64,000 nucleotides of DNA from Opitutaceae bacterium (GTDB lineage Bacteria > Verrucomicrobiota > Verrucomicrobiia > Opitutales > Opitutaceae): the NCBI GenBank assembly GCA_003151515.1, contig PLXS01000025.1, positions 1-64,000 of the forward strand. Direction: 5' to 3'. Within the stretch, counting starts at the first letter, position 1. Each line of letters opens with the position of its first letter. Shown here in pieces: positions 9,303 to 17,469 of the stretch. Under the pieces are notes generated by a model. It was not told the DNA's origin. It saw nothing but the letters and a program-made list of their open reading frames with translations, and did not search any database. The position numbers and the translations under genes were made by a program.

Positions 9303-9326
9303 TAACGGAAATGTCATTTTCCGTTA
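9303..9326. repeat. Perfect inverted repeat between vapC-like gene and integrase
   Basis: TAACGGAAA and TTTCCGTTA, 9-base perfect arms around a 6-base centre. It sits 23 bases upstream of the recombinase start and 23 bases past the PIN toxin stop. It could be a recombinase or regulator binding site, or a weak terminator for the TA operon. It lacks a strong T-run. Confidence 0.5.
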
Positions 9327-9349
9327 TATCATACTGCGCGCCAAATCGC

Positions 9350-9796
9350 TCAAGGGCGCACATGAAGTCCTGCCGCCTCGGCCACCGCCCGTTGGCGGGT
9401 ATCGAAGGTAAGAAAAATCCGTGATTTTGTCACAACGGCTGCGGCAACATTCAGGAGATCCATTCCGCGGACACCGAGGGTCATCGTGTGTGCGTTTCCA
9501 ATGCGTTCCGAAGCAGCTAGCGCCTCACTCCAGGGCAACGGGCATTCTACAAGGTTTCCAGATGCGATGTCTGCGTCGACCTGAGAAAGTGCTGCGCGCG
9601 CTTCCATTGCCGTAACCGGATTGGGATCCGCCTTTGTGCGGAAGACTGACAAGCGAAGCGCGTTTCGCAATTCGTGTTTCTGCAAGGCGGTTAGCGCAAG
9701 TGAGCGACGGTGGCTCTTCACGAATGCCGCGGCCTTAGCCGAGTTGCTGTCGCGAAGGTAAAGCGACACCAAAAACGACGCATCAGCGTATGTCAT
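9350..9796 (-). CDS. PIN-domain ribonuclease toxin (VapC-like)
   Basis: 148 residues, normal for a single-domain PIN toxin. The acidic metal-binding residues are all visible: Asp in YADASFLV, Glu in LQKHELRNAL, Asp in GMDLLNVAAAV and Asp in FLTFDTRQ. Family members cleave tRNA, rRNA or mRNA when freed from antitoxin. It overlaps the upstream antitoxin gene by 14 bases, a usual TA arrangement. It is similar in layout to the PIN genes at 55362 and 59260 elsewhere in the window. The RNA target cannot be read from the sequence. Confidence 0.88.
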   Translation of the reverse strand: MTYADASFLVSLYLRDSNSAKAAAFVKSHRRSLALTALQKHELRNALRLSVFRTKADPNPVTAMEARAALSQVDADIASGNLVECPLPWSEALAASERIGNAHTMTLGVRGMDLLNVAAAVVTKSRIFLTFDTRQRAVAEAAGLHVRP

Positions 9797-10025
9797 CGCG
9801 ATCAGCAGAAAGTATTGCGGCCAAATTCAGCGAACGCTTGGGTTGTGCCGAAAGCCTACTATCAATGTCGCCCCATAGTCGCTTCTTGGCTGGAGGATGT
9901 GGAGGTGGACAAAGCGTGGCGACGACCTTGTGCCGCGATGTGATGGCCACTGTCTCACCGTCTTTCACAGCCTTTAACACTGACGGAAATGAAAGTCTGA
10001 TTTCCCGAACAGATGCCGTCTTCAT
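9783..10025 (-). CDS. Phd/YefM-type antitoxin
   Basis: 80 residues from the ATG at 10025. The start MKTASVREIRLSFPSVLKAV matches the Phd/YefM DNA-binding fold (T-V-x-E-x-R-x-x-F/L). It would neutralise the PIN toxin that overlaps its 3' end and repress the operon. The start at 10025 is preferred over 10049 because the fold begins at that Met and a perfect palindrome sits directly upstream. Confidence 0.82.
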   Translation of the reverse strand: MKTASVREIRLSFPSVLKAVKDGETVAITSRHKVVATLCPPPHPPAKKRLWGDIDSRLSAQPKRSLNLAAILSADRDDIR

Positions 10026-10027
10026 AG

Positions 10028-10045
10028 TGAAACAAGGTTGTTTCA
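10028..10045. promoter_or_regulatory. Palindromic operator of the PIN/Phd pair
   Basis: TGAAACAAGGTTGTTTCA has perfect 8-base arms and a 2-base centre. It begins 3 bases upstream of the antitoxin start codon, where Phd-type antitoxins usually bind to autoregulate. Binding is inferred. Confidence 0.65.
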
Positions 10046-10232
10046 CCAACTGGGAATGTCAAGTCCTAGGAAAAGCAGAAACGACGCAATTGATATTATG
10101 TTAAGTAGTGATTTGCGCTGGAGCCCAAGCATTTACATTATAATGCGAGGGTTTAATTCGAACGGAAATGCGGCGGACACCACCTCTTACCCCCCTTGGG
10201 CGCCCCTTTCCCCCTCTCCGGCGTCAGAGGAT

Positions 10233-10249
10233 GCCGGGCGCCGCCCGGC
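10233..10249 (-). terminator. GC-rich hairpin after the GH50-like gene
   Basis: GCCGGGC, 3-base loop, GCCCGGC. It starts 6 bases past the stop of the minus-strand glycosidase gene and could end that transcript. No U-run follows, so it may instead just protect the 3' end. Confidence 0.4.
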
Positions 10250-10254
10250 TTCGC

Positions 10255-11691
10255 TCAATGTGCCGCGGCGTGAAGCGCCATGGCCTCGGCGTTTACCCTT
10301 CTCATGGTCTCGGCGAGCACCGCATAGGGTTCGTCTCGGATGTTGAGCACGCCGTAATTGCAGTCCTCCCCGTCGAAGCGGCCCTCTACGGGCTCGTCGA
10401 CGTGCTCAAACCAATGATAGCCGATAAAGAGCGGGTGGCTGAGGGCGCGCTGCACGTAGTATTCAAAATCGTTCGCCCGGTCCGCCTGCGTGGGAACCTT
10501 GGGTCCCCCGCCCTTGGAGTTCCCGAGACCGCTGTCCAGCCCACGGAAGGAGAACTCGCCGATGATCATCGGCTTTCCGAAGACGGCGTAGCGCTGGATG
10601 GTTGGCAGCGGGTCGATGTTGTAGCAATTGAATGAAATGGCGTCCAGGTACTTGGCGGCTGCGGCGACCACCGGCGCTCCCGGGGGATACGCGAAGCGGC
10701 AGCCAAAGCGAAGCTGACTGGGGGCCGCCGCCCGGATGGCGGCATCGGTTGAATGGAAGTAGCGCTCGGCAAGTTGGGCGAGGAAGGCGTCGCAGTCGGC
10801 GAAGAACGCCTCGCCGCCGGCGGCCCGGGCGGTCTCCTGGTTCTGGCCGGCTACAGGGCGGCGCGAAAGCGCCACTTTCGTTCCCTCGGCCCGCTCCAAT
10901 GCCGTCCAGTCGGCAAAGCGGGTTCCCCAGGCGGCGTTCAAGCTAGCGATGTCACGGTGGCGCGCGCGGATGAGCGCCATAGCGGCGTCGCGACCCGGCG
11001 TTCCCGCCGGGAGGTTGAGAAAGGCCACGAGCATCTCATCCTTGGCGCGCCAATCCGGTCCCCATCTAAGCTCGTTGTCCGTGAACCAACCTAGCACCTG
11101 GGAATCCTGCGCATGGTCCCCGATCTGGCGGCGGGCGTCGGCCGCGACAAAGCTATCGAATTCCGGATCGAAAACGTCGGGGAACACCCCGTGCAGCCAG
11201 GCGTTGCGGTCCCCTGCCTTGTGGCTGACGAAATGGGCTCCGAGATCCAGCGTGGGGGCATAGGCCAGGTGGCGGCCCGCGCCGAGGTCGAGCGCGGCCA
11301 GTTTCGGCTCAGACCAGGCGCCGAGCGTGTTGAATCCCCATCTGTCCAGGCGATGAACCGCAGCATCATCCCACGCCTGTTCGCTTCCATACTTTGCCAG
11401 GCAGGCTTCCATGTAGGGTTCCCGGTTGGTGCCCCGGACTTTGTCCCCGTGGAATCGCACTCCGGTCACCCCTATTGACAGGGTCTTCGTGCCGGATGGA
11501 TCCACCAGCCATGAAACACCTCCCTCCGAGGCGATCCGATAGAATCCGGTACCAGCGGAGACTGCGGTGTCATCGGCTCGCGCTCTACCCGGCGCGAGCG
11601 CGGACAGAAGGCCAAAGGCGCAGACAAGTCTATGTAAGGGAAATTTAATCGGATTCGGAGAACAGCAAAGCAGCGCAGGAGCGGGAGTCAA
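10255..11691 (-). CDS. Secreted agarase-like glycoside hydrolase (clan GH-A, GH50-like)
   Basis: 478 residues with a hydrophobic N-terminus (about residues 18-40, cut after ARA). The catalytic pair typical of clan GH-A is visible. The acid/base Glu is in LGWFTDNELRWG and the nucleophile Glu is in PMIIGEFSFRGLD. The sequence around GYHWFEHVDEPVEGRFDGED and the NYGVLNIRDEPY stretch recall GH50 beta-agarases. It probably cleaves a galactan or related marine/plant polysaccharide outside the cytoplasm; the substrate is inference. The start codon is a TTG and could lie further in. It is 58 bases after a Tat-exported nucleoside-hydrolase-like gene on the same strand. Confidence 0.75.
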   Translation of the reverse strand: MTPAPALLCCSPNPIKFPLHRLVCAFGLLSALAPGRARADDTAVSAGTGFYRIASEGGVSWLVDPSGTKTLSIGVTGVRFHGDKVRGTNREPYMEACLAKYGSEQAWDDAAVHRLDRWGFNTLGAWSEPKLAALDLGAGRHLAYAPTLDLGAHFVSHKAGDRNAWLHGVFPDVFDPEFDSFVAADARRQIGDHAQDSQVLGWFTDNELRWGPDWRAKDEMLVAFLNLPAGTPGRDAAMALIRARHRDIASLNAAWGTRFADWTALERAEGTKVALSRRPVAGQNQETARAAGGEAFFADCDAFLAQLAERYFHSTDAAIRAAAPSQLRFGCRFAYPPGAPVVAAAAKYLDAISFNCYNIDPLPTIQRYAVFGKPMIIGEFSFRGLDSGLGNSKGGGPKVPTQADRANDFEYYVQRALSHPLFIGYHWFEHVDEPVEGRFDGEDCNYGVLNIRDEPYAVLAETMRRVNAEAMALHAAAH

Positions 11692-11749
11692 AGCCTAGCC
11701 GAACGAGAGTGATCGCGCGACCCTACTTTACACTCAGCAGGTTCAGATG

Positions 11750-12976
11750 TCATGCGTCTGCGATAGTCTGCAACAGGGATCTCATTGCCACGGTCATTGC
11801 CGCAGGGTATCTCTCCGGGTCGAGGACTCGGAAAATAAACCGGTCCCTCGAGCTCGGGTCCTTGGTCCACTCCGTTACTCCCGAGTCAGAGCATTGCACC
11901 TGAACCGGCTCGAATGTGAACACCGCGTCCGCCCCGCCGTCGGTCAGGGGGATAATTCGGCCTTCGCGCGTGACGGTCTGGCCGGTGGCGTGAAAGAATC
12001 CGGCAGTGCACCAACAGCTGCGGAAGAGCGCGCTTTCGCGGGCAAGCAACGTCTCGTCGTTCGGGCTGAGCAGATAGCGCAGCCAGTCGCAACCTGGCAA
12101 ACCTGGGTCTGGCAGCTTCTGACTCTTCCAATGAATGCCCCCTGTTTTATACATCCAAGCAAAGTAATTCTTCATGCCCAGTGAAAGATGAGGCAGAATC
12201 TCGCTTTGCAGAAATGAATAATGGGTTCCGTATGCTTTCCCTATCAGATCCTCAGGATGGTTGGGCCGAGGCATTTCCTCGAAGCACGGCATCCAATAAA
12301 CCGGACAGTGCAGGTCGAACATCGCTGCATAAGCAGAAGGCATGAGGGAGACGTTCCATTCGAACACCGCAGCCTTCGTCCTGTCTGGAGAGCCCGTGCC
12401 GGCATTGAGATAGATGGCGGCGCACTTCTCAGAGAACAACCCGGGCTCTCGCATGCCTGCCACTGCCACACTGAGGCAGGACCCAACCACATTGATAACG
12501 ACGGGCCGGGGCGATTTTCGGAGTAGGCGCAACAAGGCGCGGACGCCGCTGTCTTCCAACAGCGTGGCTTTAGGCATCGTATCGTGGCGGGACCGCATCG
12601 GATGTTGCAAACCTATCGTGGTCGGCACGGCCTGACTCGTGAGGTAGTTCATCTGGGCCACACCCATCACGTCAGGGTTGGCAGCGTTGAAATCAGGGTT
12701 ATTCGTTAGTTGCGGATAATCGATCATCACCTGCAGGTTGACTTTTCCCGCGTGAGCCAGAGCGAACACGCAAGCCAAGTCCCAATGATCATCGGGATCG
12801 TCGTGTGGGCGATACAGGTCGGTCGAATGCAGCATCGGCACTGACGTTCCGCCTGGTGCATCCGCCGTGGAAGCGATGCTTGTATTTGTGCCAGCGGCAA
12901 ATCCTCCAATCGCCAGCGAAGTGAGAAAGTTTCGACGTGAGATTGCGCCCGTGGGCAATTCTTCGTTTGTCTTCAT
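11750..12976 (-). CDS. Tat-exported nucleoside hydrolase-like protein
   Basis: 408 residues. The N-terminus has a twin-arginine signal, SRRNFLTSLAIGGFAAG, so the folded protein is probably exported. The segment HDDPDDHWDLACVFALAH matches the Asp cluster with which nucleoside hydrolases bind Ca2+. A later AVFEWNVSLMPSAY stretch fits the substrate region of the fold. Families with this fold include nucleoside hydrolases and carbohydrate-binding relatives of the Sde182 type. Its tandem position with the GH50-like gene makes a polysaccharide role as likely as nucleoside cleavage. Confidence 0.7.
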   Translation of the reverse strand: MKTNEELPTGAISRRNFLTSLAIGGFAAGTNTSIASTADAPGGTSVPMLHSTDLYRPHDDPDDHWDLACVFALAHAGKVNLQVMIDYPQLTNNPDFNAANPDVMGVAQMNYLTSQAVPTTIGLQHPMRSRHDTMPKATLLEDSGVRALLRLLRKSPRPVVINVVGSCLSVAVAGMREPGLFSEKCAAIYLNAGTGSPDRTKAAVFEWNVSLMPSAYAAMFDLHCPVYWMPCFEEMPRPNHPEDLIGKAYGTHYSFLQSEILPHLSLGMKNYFAWMYKTGGIHWKSQKLPDPGLPGCDWLRYLLSPNDETLLARESALFRSCWCTAGFFHATGQTVTREGRIIPLTDGGADAVFTFEPVQVQCSDSGVTEWTKDPSSRDRFIFRVLDPERYPAAMTVAMRSLLQTIADA

Positions 12977-13289
12977 CGGGAGAATATGGGGTTAAGCGGG
13001 TGCGTGGTTCGGAGGGAAAAGGTATTGCCGCGCCATTTGTCCGAGCGCCGCTTAAATTTAATCGCACGGATTACCGGCTTTCGAGAGTCACTTTTTATTT
13101 TCTCGGTAATCCAAACGCCCGAAATAGAACGCATATGCCCTTCTATCAGCTAGTTGCCGTTTTTTTTACCGGCCGACTAGGTATGCACCCCAAATCGCTG
13201 CGTTCGCCTGTCTGGCCCGATTCCTATGCCGACTTAAATCTGCGCCCCAAGAAAAACGATCTCAGCCGAGAATTCGCAAGACGCCTGTC
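12977..13289. other. Intergenic stretch, AT-richer than its surroundings
   Basis: Upstream region of the minus-strand nucleoside-hydrolase-like gene. It contains several runs of T and A (for example near 13090-13110 and 13158-13170) but no frame that looks coding. It may hold the promoter for the 12976-10255 gene pair; I cannot place one with confidence. Confidence 0.5.
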
Positions 13290-13469
13290 ATGGATTCGGA
13301 AGCCAAAGCTACATCGAAGGGCCACAAGCGCTCCAGAAAATGGATTTCGGAGACAGGCCCTTTTAAATGGCGCTATTTCCTTTGGCTGCCGGACAAATCA
13401 AGAGAAGCTTACGGGGTGAGATGCTTGCTTTGCCGGCCGCCCGACAAACACCTCCCCCGTTCATTCTGA
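13290..13469 (+). CDS. Possible small basic protein (59 residues)
   Basis: An ATG-started frame of 59 codons encodes a basic, aromatic-rich product (KWISETGPFKWRYFLWLPDK) with a single C-x-x-C pair (CLLCRPP). I recognise no family and see no clear ribosome binding site. It ends 12 bases before the convergent Gly-rich gene. It could be chance coding; listed because nothing else occupies the stretch. Confidence 0.2.
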   Translation: MDSEAKATSKGHKRSRKWISETGPFKWRYFLWLPDKSREAYGVRCLLCRPPDKHLPRSF

Positions 13470-13481
13470 TATTATTCCCGC

Positions 13482-13760
13482 TCAGCGAGTCCTGCCGCCG
13501 CCTCCGGAGCCGCGACCAGGCGCTGAGCTGTGGCCACCGCCGCCGCTGGGATGGACGTAAGAGGATCTTCCGCCGCCGCGGTCGCCATACGAGCCGCGGC
13601 CTCCACCGTCGAGCCATCCGCCGCCGCCGAACCATGATGGGCCGTCGCCATAGACAACCACGCCCCCTCCACCTCCTCCAAGGCCTACGCAACCAAACCA
13701 GGCAAACTGCAGGCCAACCAGGATCAGGGAGCCGATGAGGAATTTGTGCGTGGATTTCAT
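13482..13760 (-). CDS. Small glycine-rich secreted or membrane-anchored protein
   Basis: 92 residues. Residues 1-25 (KFLIGSLILVGLQFAWFGC) form a signal peptide or lipoprotein-like leader with Cys24. The rest is Gly/Ser/Arg-rich (GGGGG, DGGGRGSYGDRGGGR) and low in complexity. No enzyme motif is seen. Its start overlaps the stop of the upstream VOC gene by 4 bases, supporting co-expression. Function unknown. Confidence 0.55.
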   Translation of the reverse strand: MKSTHKFLIGSLILVGLQFAWFGCVGLGGGGGGVVVYGDGPSWFGGGGWLDGGGRGSYGDRGGGRSSYVHPSGGGGHSSAPGRGSGGGGRTR

Positions 13761-14683
13761 GGGTTGTTTGAGGGGCTTTCACTGTCCGTGTACTGGACGA
13801 GGCCGATGGTGCCTCCAGTGGAATCCAAGATGATTGCAAAGCGGCTCCCGTATTCCACGGGGTGCGGTGCGACCAGCACCTCGCCGCCCAAGCCCTGGAC
13901 CTTGGCGAGGGTCTTGTCTAGGTCGGCAACGCGGATGACGCCGAGCCAGCTGGGTTTGGCGTCGTCGCTTGCGGCTAGCGGGGCGACGCCTCCACGTGCC
14001 TGCCCTGCGCTCGATAGAACAAAGTCGCTCTTTCGATCGGCTTTTGTCTCGGGCGCGACGTCGAAGCCGATGGCGTTATGATAGAAATCCGACGTGTCCT
14101 TCGGGCTGTTCACGTAGATTTCGAACCAATTCCAGTCGCCCTGCCTGGGCTCAGCGTCGGACGGATCGCCCGAGCTGGACTGGAGGAGCCCGATGGGGAC
14201 GGAATCCCTGTCCGAGACGATTGCCTGGTATCCGCGGTCGGGGAAACTCCGAGATGGGGCACGCACCGTTCCTCCGTTCTTGGTGACGAGTGCTAGGGTA
14301 GCGTCGATATCGGCCACGGCATAGTAGCCGATCCAGCGCGACGGGTGATTTCCCCCGTTTTCGGAGCGCGGCGCGAGTCCTGCTACCGGTCTGCCGTCGT
14401 TGCTGAAGACGGTATAGCCCTTCCCCTTCTGGTCGAGAGGGGCGGCGGTCCATCCAAGAAGACCGCAGTAGAATTTCGCTGCGCCGTCGGGGTCGGTCGT
14501 GAACAGATCGGCCCAAATGAGCTTTCCGGGAATGTGCTCCGTTGTCGCCGGTGTATTGAGGGGCGGAAATTTTGCGGCGCGGGCTTGTGCGGGAAGCCCG
14601 ACGGCCGTGATTGCGGCGCAGGCAAGGATCGGAACGAACAGGCGAATTGAATTCCGGTGCGGGGAATTTAGGGGCGTGGCCAT
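13757..14683 (-). CDS. Exported protein with two VOC (glyoxalase-fold) domains
   Basis: About 308 residues from the ATG at 14683. A signal peptide (LFVPILACAAITAVGLPAQA) precedes two VOC repeats. The first is around KLIWADLFTTDPDGAAKFYC and the second around NWFEIYVNSPKDTSDFYH. VOC proteins use paired beta-alpha-beta-beta-beta units as metal-dependent isomerases, dioxygenases or resistance proteins; this one has no specific signature. The start follows a 28-base leader nearly identical to that before the gene at 47982. Part of the first domain also recurs in the mosaic pseudogene at 25280-25870. Confidence 0.75.
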   Translation of the reverse strand: MATPLNSPHRNSIRLFVPILACAAITAVGLPAQARAAKFPPLNTPATTEHIPGKLIWADLFTTDPDGAAKFYCGLLGWTAAPLDQKGKGYTVFSNDGRPVAGLAPRSENGGNHPSRWIGYYAVADIDATLALVTKNGGTVRAPSRSFPDRGYQAIVSDRDSVPIGLLQSSSGDPSDAEPRQGDWNWFEIYVNSPKDTSDFYHNAIGFDVAPETKADRKSDFVLSSAGQARGGVAPLAASDDAKPSWLGVIRVADLDKTLAKVQGLGGEVLVAPHPVEYGSRFAIILDSTGGTIGLVQYTDSESPSNNP

Positions 14684-14708
14684 GGAGGGACGATGCCGTA
14701 TAAGCGCC
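14681..14708 (-). promoter_or_regulatory. Leader sequence shared with the gene at 47982
   Basis: The plus strand reads GCCATGGAGGGACGATGC from 14680, followed by an AGCGCC block. The same layout occurs at 47979-48007, again with the start codon of a minus-strand gene at the same place. On the coding strand the start is preceded by CATCGTCCCTCC, which resembles anti-Shine-Dalgarno rather than a ribosome binding site. It may be a conserved 5' leader or a small dispersed repeat. Confidence 0.5.
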
Positions 14709-14882
14709 GCGTCGAAAATGGGGTGAATACCCCCATGAGCGGATCTTCCCTGTAGGGGGAATGCCAAGGACCCCGGCGGCACGACCGGTTGAGCCGCAAA
14801 TGCGGCCGAAAAGGGGCGCCCTACCCCACCCCGCCCCTCTTGGCGCGAATCCTAAACCGCTTGGTATGCCGGCAAGCGGTAC

Positions 14883-15512
14883 CTAAGGCCGATCGGGGTC
14901 GTTGCGATGGGACAGGTCCGTGTGGAACACATGGTCCCAGAAGCCGGTGGTTACGCCGAAATTGCCGAGGTCGTCGTAATGGTGGTGAAGCGCGTGGCGG
15001 CGCCTCAGACAAATCAGGTACGCTGAGGACCCGATGCGCCAATGGTGGATTCCATAGTGCACCGTTACGTACCACAGATAACCCAGCATCATTCCCGCCG
15101 TGAAGCCGGCGGCGACTTCAAGGGTGCTCGCGAGCAGTACCGGCATGGTGACAAATGCGAGAAACACGAGAAAACTGAACCAAGTGGGCGTGCCCACGAG
15201 GGCCTTTTGGTCCTTGTGGTGCACGTCATGCTGCTCCTTAACCCACTTTACGTGATGGAGGACGAAACGGTGGAGCAGGTATTCGACAAGGGTCCAAATG
15301 GCGAAGCCCACAAAGACAGCCACGACCGAGGCCATCCAGCGGCTGAGATCAAAAAAAAGGGCAAACGCGATGAAGGCGGCAGCGGCTATCGGATAGACAA
15401 AAAAATCGGCAAAGAATGCAGAATGGCTCAGTCGCGTCGCCGGTGCGGTCACTTGTCGGCGCTCTGAATTCAAAGGCGAATGATTGGATGCGTTTGAACG
15501 CCTCCGCGTCAT
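14883..15512 (-). CDS. Fatty acid hydroxylase / sterol desaturase family membrane protein
   Basis: 209 residues with four hydrophobic segments and the di-iron histidine clusters of the family: HRFVLHH, HDVHH, HYGIHH and HALHHHYDD. Members hydroxylate or desaturate lipids in the membrane. The start overlaps the stop of the upstream cyclopropane synthase gene by 4 bases, so both probably modify membrane lipids together. The exact substrate (fatty acyl chain, hopanoid or carotenoid) cannot be told. Confidence 0.85.
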   Translation of the reverse strand: MTRRRSNASNHSPLNSERRQVTAPATRLSHSAFFADFFVYPIAAAAFIAFALFFDLSRWMASVVAVFVGFAIWTLVEYLLHRFVLHHVKWVKEQHDVHHKDQKALVGTPTWFSFLVFLAFVTMPVLLASTLEVAAGFTAGMMLGYLWYVTVHYGIHHWRIGSSAYLICLRRRHALHHHYDDLGNFGVTTGFWDHVFHTDLSHRNDPDRP

Positions 15513-16873
15513 ACGATCGTCTCTCCGCCAGGCCGAAGCTGCCCAACCGTGGTTTCGGGAAGGTACCAGCCCTTGCGTGTCAGCGGCAGATGTGAGCGGC
15601 CTGCATCGTCTGGCTTGGCGAGAAGGGCTTGATAGACAGCCAGGCGGCCACGATCAAATCCATGCGCCGATCCGGCCATATAAAGGCGCCATACCCGAAA
15701 GGTTGCCTCATTTACAACCGCCAGGGCCTCGTCATGGCATCCTTCGAGCCGGCGAACCCAATGACGCAGGGTAAGCGCGTAGTGTTCGCGAAGGTTCTCT
15801 ACGTCTCGCACTTCGAAGCCAGAGGCCGCGGCGGATGTCAGCAAGGACTCTATCGGCGGTATATCCGAATCTGGGAAAACGTATTCGTCTATGAACGAAG
15901 GTCCGCGACTGGGGCGGTAACGGCAGCCCTCGCCAATGGCATGATTCATGAAGACACCACCCGGCTTAAGCAGAGCCCAAACACTGCTGAAATACTCGGA
16001 AAGGTTCTCACGCCCTACGTGCTCGGACATCCCAACACTGACGACAGCGTCAAAGCACAGGTTCTTCGCCAGGGCGCGGTAGTCTTGACAGCGAATCCTC
16101 ACCCGACCGCCGATGGGGGCCGCCGATGCCTGTGCGGCGGCCCAGTCTGCTTGCTCGCGACTTAGTGTCACACCGGTGACGTTGGCCCCATAGTGTTCGG
16201 CCGCGTACAGGGCGAAACCTCCCCACCCGCAACCAATATCCAAGACTTCCTGGTTTTCCTTCAGACGCAGCTTTCGGCACAGGTATTCCAGCTTTGCCGT
16301 TTGGGCGGATTCGAGGTCGCAAAAGGCATCCTCGAAATAGCCGCAGGAATAAACCATCCGCCGATCAAGCCAAAGGCGGTAGAAATCGTTTGAAACGTCG
16401 TAATGATAGGAAATTGCGTGCCGATCGCGCTCAATGGAATGCCGCGGTTTATCGCGACCCATCGGGCTCCGGGTATCTGCTGCGGGCCGCGGCATTCTGG
16501 GCAGCCGTCTCAGCAGAAACGCGAGGGCAATCGATTGCTTCACGCCCATTGCCCCCGCAAGAGCATCTTCAATCTCGAAGGCGTCCTCCATGTTCCCAAC
16601 GACGTCAAAATCGTCGCGCAGGTAAGCTTCCGCCAAGGCCTTTTCCGTGCCGCCGCTAAACATTTGATGAAGGGCGCTCGGGTGCTTGAGCACGATTGTC
16701 GCGGCCTGGGGGCCTCCGGGCGGCCAAAACGTGCCGTCCCACAGTTGGATGGCCACATTCTTTGGCAGTGTCCCTGCGAATAGGCGGTCCAAGAACTGCA
16801 CGGCCGCGCGAGTATCGGGCATTGCAGCCGCCCTCGCCTCGAATGAGCCCGCAATGTCTCGTGTGAGGTTCAT
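15509..16873 (-). CDS. Cyclopropane-fatty-acyl-phospholipid synthase family methyltransferase
   Basis: 454 residues. The SAM-binding motif VLDIGCGWGGFALYAAEHYG lies near the middle. It is preceded by YHYDVSNDFYRLWLD with MVYSCGYF, the CfaS signature. A shorter N-terminal lipid-binding region (IQLWDGTFWPPGG) completes the family architecture. The enzyme adds a methylene or methyl group from SAM to unsaturated acyl chains of membrane phospholipids. It is upstream of, and overlaps, the fatty acid hydroxylase-like gene. Confidence 0.9.
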   Translation of the reverse strand: MNLTRDIAGSFEARAAAMPDTRAAVQFLDRLFAGTLPKNVAIQLWDGTFWPPGGPQAATIVLKHPSALHQMFSGGTEKALAEAYLRDDFDVVGNMEDAFEIEDALAGAMGVKQSIALAFLLRRLPRMPRPAADTRSPMGRDKPRHSIERDRHAISYHYDVSNDFYRLWLDRRMVYSCGYFEDAFCDLESAQTAKLEYLCRKLRLKENQEVLDIGCGWGGFALYAAEHYGANVTGVTLSREQADWAAAQASAAPIGGRVRIRCQDYRALAKNLCFDAVVSVGMSEHVGRENLSEYFSSVWALLKPGGVFMNHAIGEGCRYRPSRGPSFIDEYVFPDSDIPPIESLLTSAAASGFEVRDVENLREHYALTLRHWVRRLEGCHDEALAVVNEATFRVWRLYMAGSAHGFDRGRLAVYQALLAKPDDAGRSHLPLTRKGWYLPETTVGQLRPGGETIV

Positions 16874-17045
16874 CTTGTATTACGTGCCCGCTCAGCGAAA
16901 CGTCCGCCTAAAGGATCCAAGCATAGAATAAAAGCGTACGGCAAGAATACAAACAGCCGAATGAATCTGGTTCGAGGGCAAACGACCGCGCGGCCGGTAG
17001 GTTTTCACCCCATGGACGCAGGCGGCATGTTTCCTTGAGGATCGC
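16874..17045. other. Upstream region of the cyclopropane synthase operon
   Basis: 172 bases between the cyclopropane synthase start and a weak plus-strand frame. No gene is supported; the operon promoter should lie here, read on the minus strand. Confidence 0.4.
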
Positions 17046-17432
17046 TTGTCCGCCGCGAGCCCAGGAGTTCCCAATCCTGCCATCGCTCAGTCAAGGGGCT
17101 TTCGTTCTACGCGGTTTGACGTAATTTTGGGAATGGCCGCTCGTCGCCGGCCCCGAATGCATTATGGGGATGGCGCTGGACTCCGGAGAGCTAGGACGAG
17201 ATCCCCTTCCGCTGTTTTCATTGCGGCATTCAGCGACGTGTACGACATCCTCAGCTACCGGGTGGCTCCGGACGTCCTGCCGGAATCGAACGCGCTTATC
17301 GACAACTTCTATCCGACCAACGCGCCGAATATCCTGGGCATCATCGAGTCGCCCGCTTCGGCCCACGAGAACTACGGCTCGAATTCGCAGGTGTACAAAC
17401 TGGTCATGGAGGGCTATTCGCCCCCCAAGTAA
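17046..17432 (+). pseudogene. Unrecognised fragment, only the 3' part looks coding
   Basis: The last ~70 codons (from about 17217) read as a protein-like sequence: DVYDILSYRVAPDVLPESN, then IDNFYPTNAPNILGIIE and VYKLVMEGYSPPK. The first ~55 codons are arginine-rich and look non-coding. I recognise no family. It may be the surviving tail of a truncated gene or a short gene starting with a non-ATG codon. Confidence 0.3.
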
Positions 17433-17469
17433 CGAGTGTGTCCGGGCGGGTGCCTAAGGCTGCGAAGGC

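Noticed and set aside
10120..10195. Possible third tRNA-end-like element at the right end of the left island (TTTAATTCGAAC...GGACACCACC)
   Set aside because: T-stem and acceptor pairing are poor and it does not align with repeats A or B.
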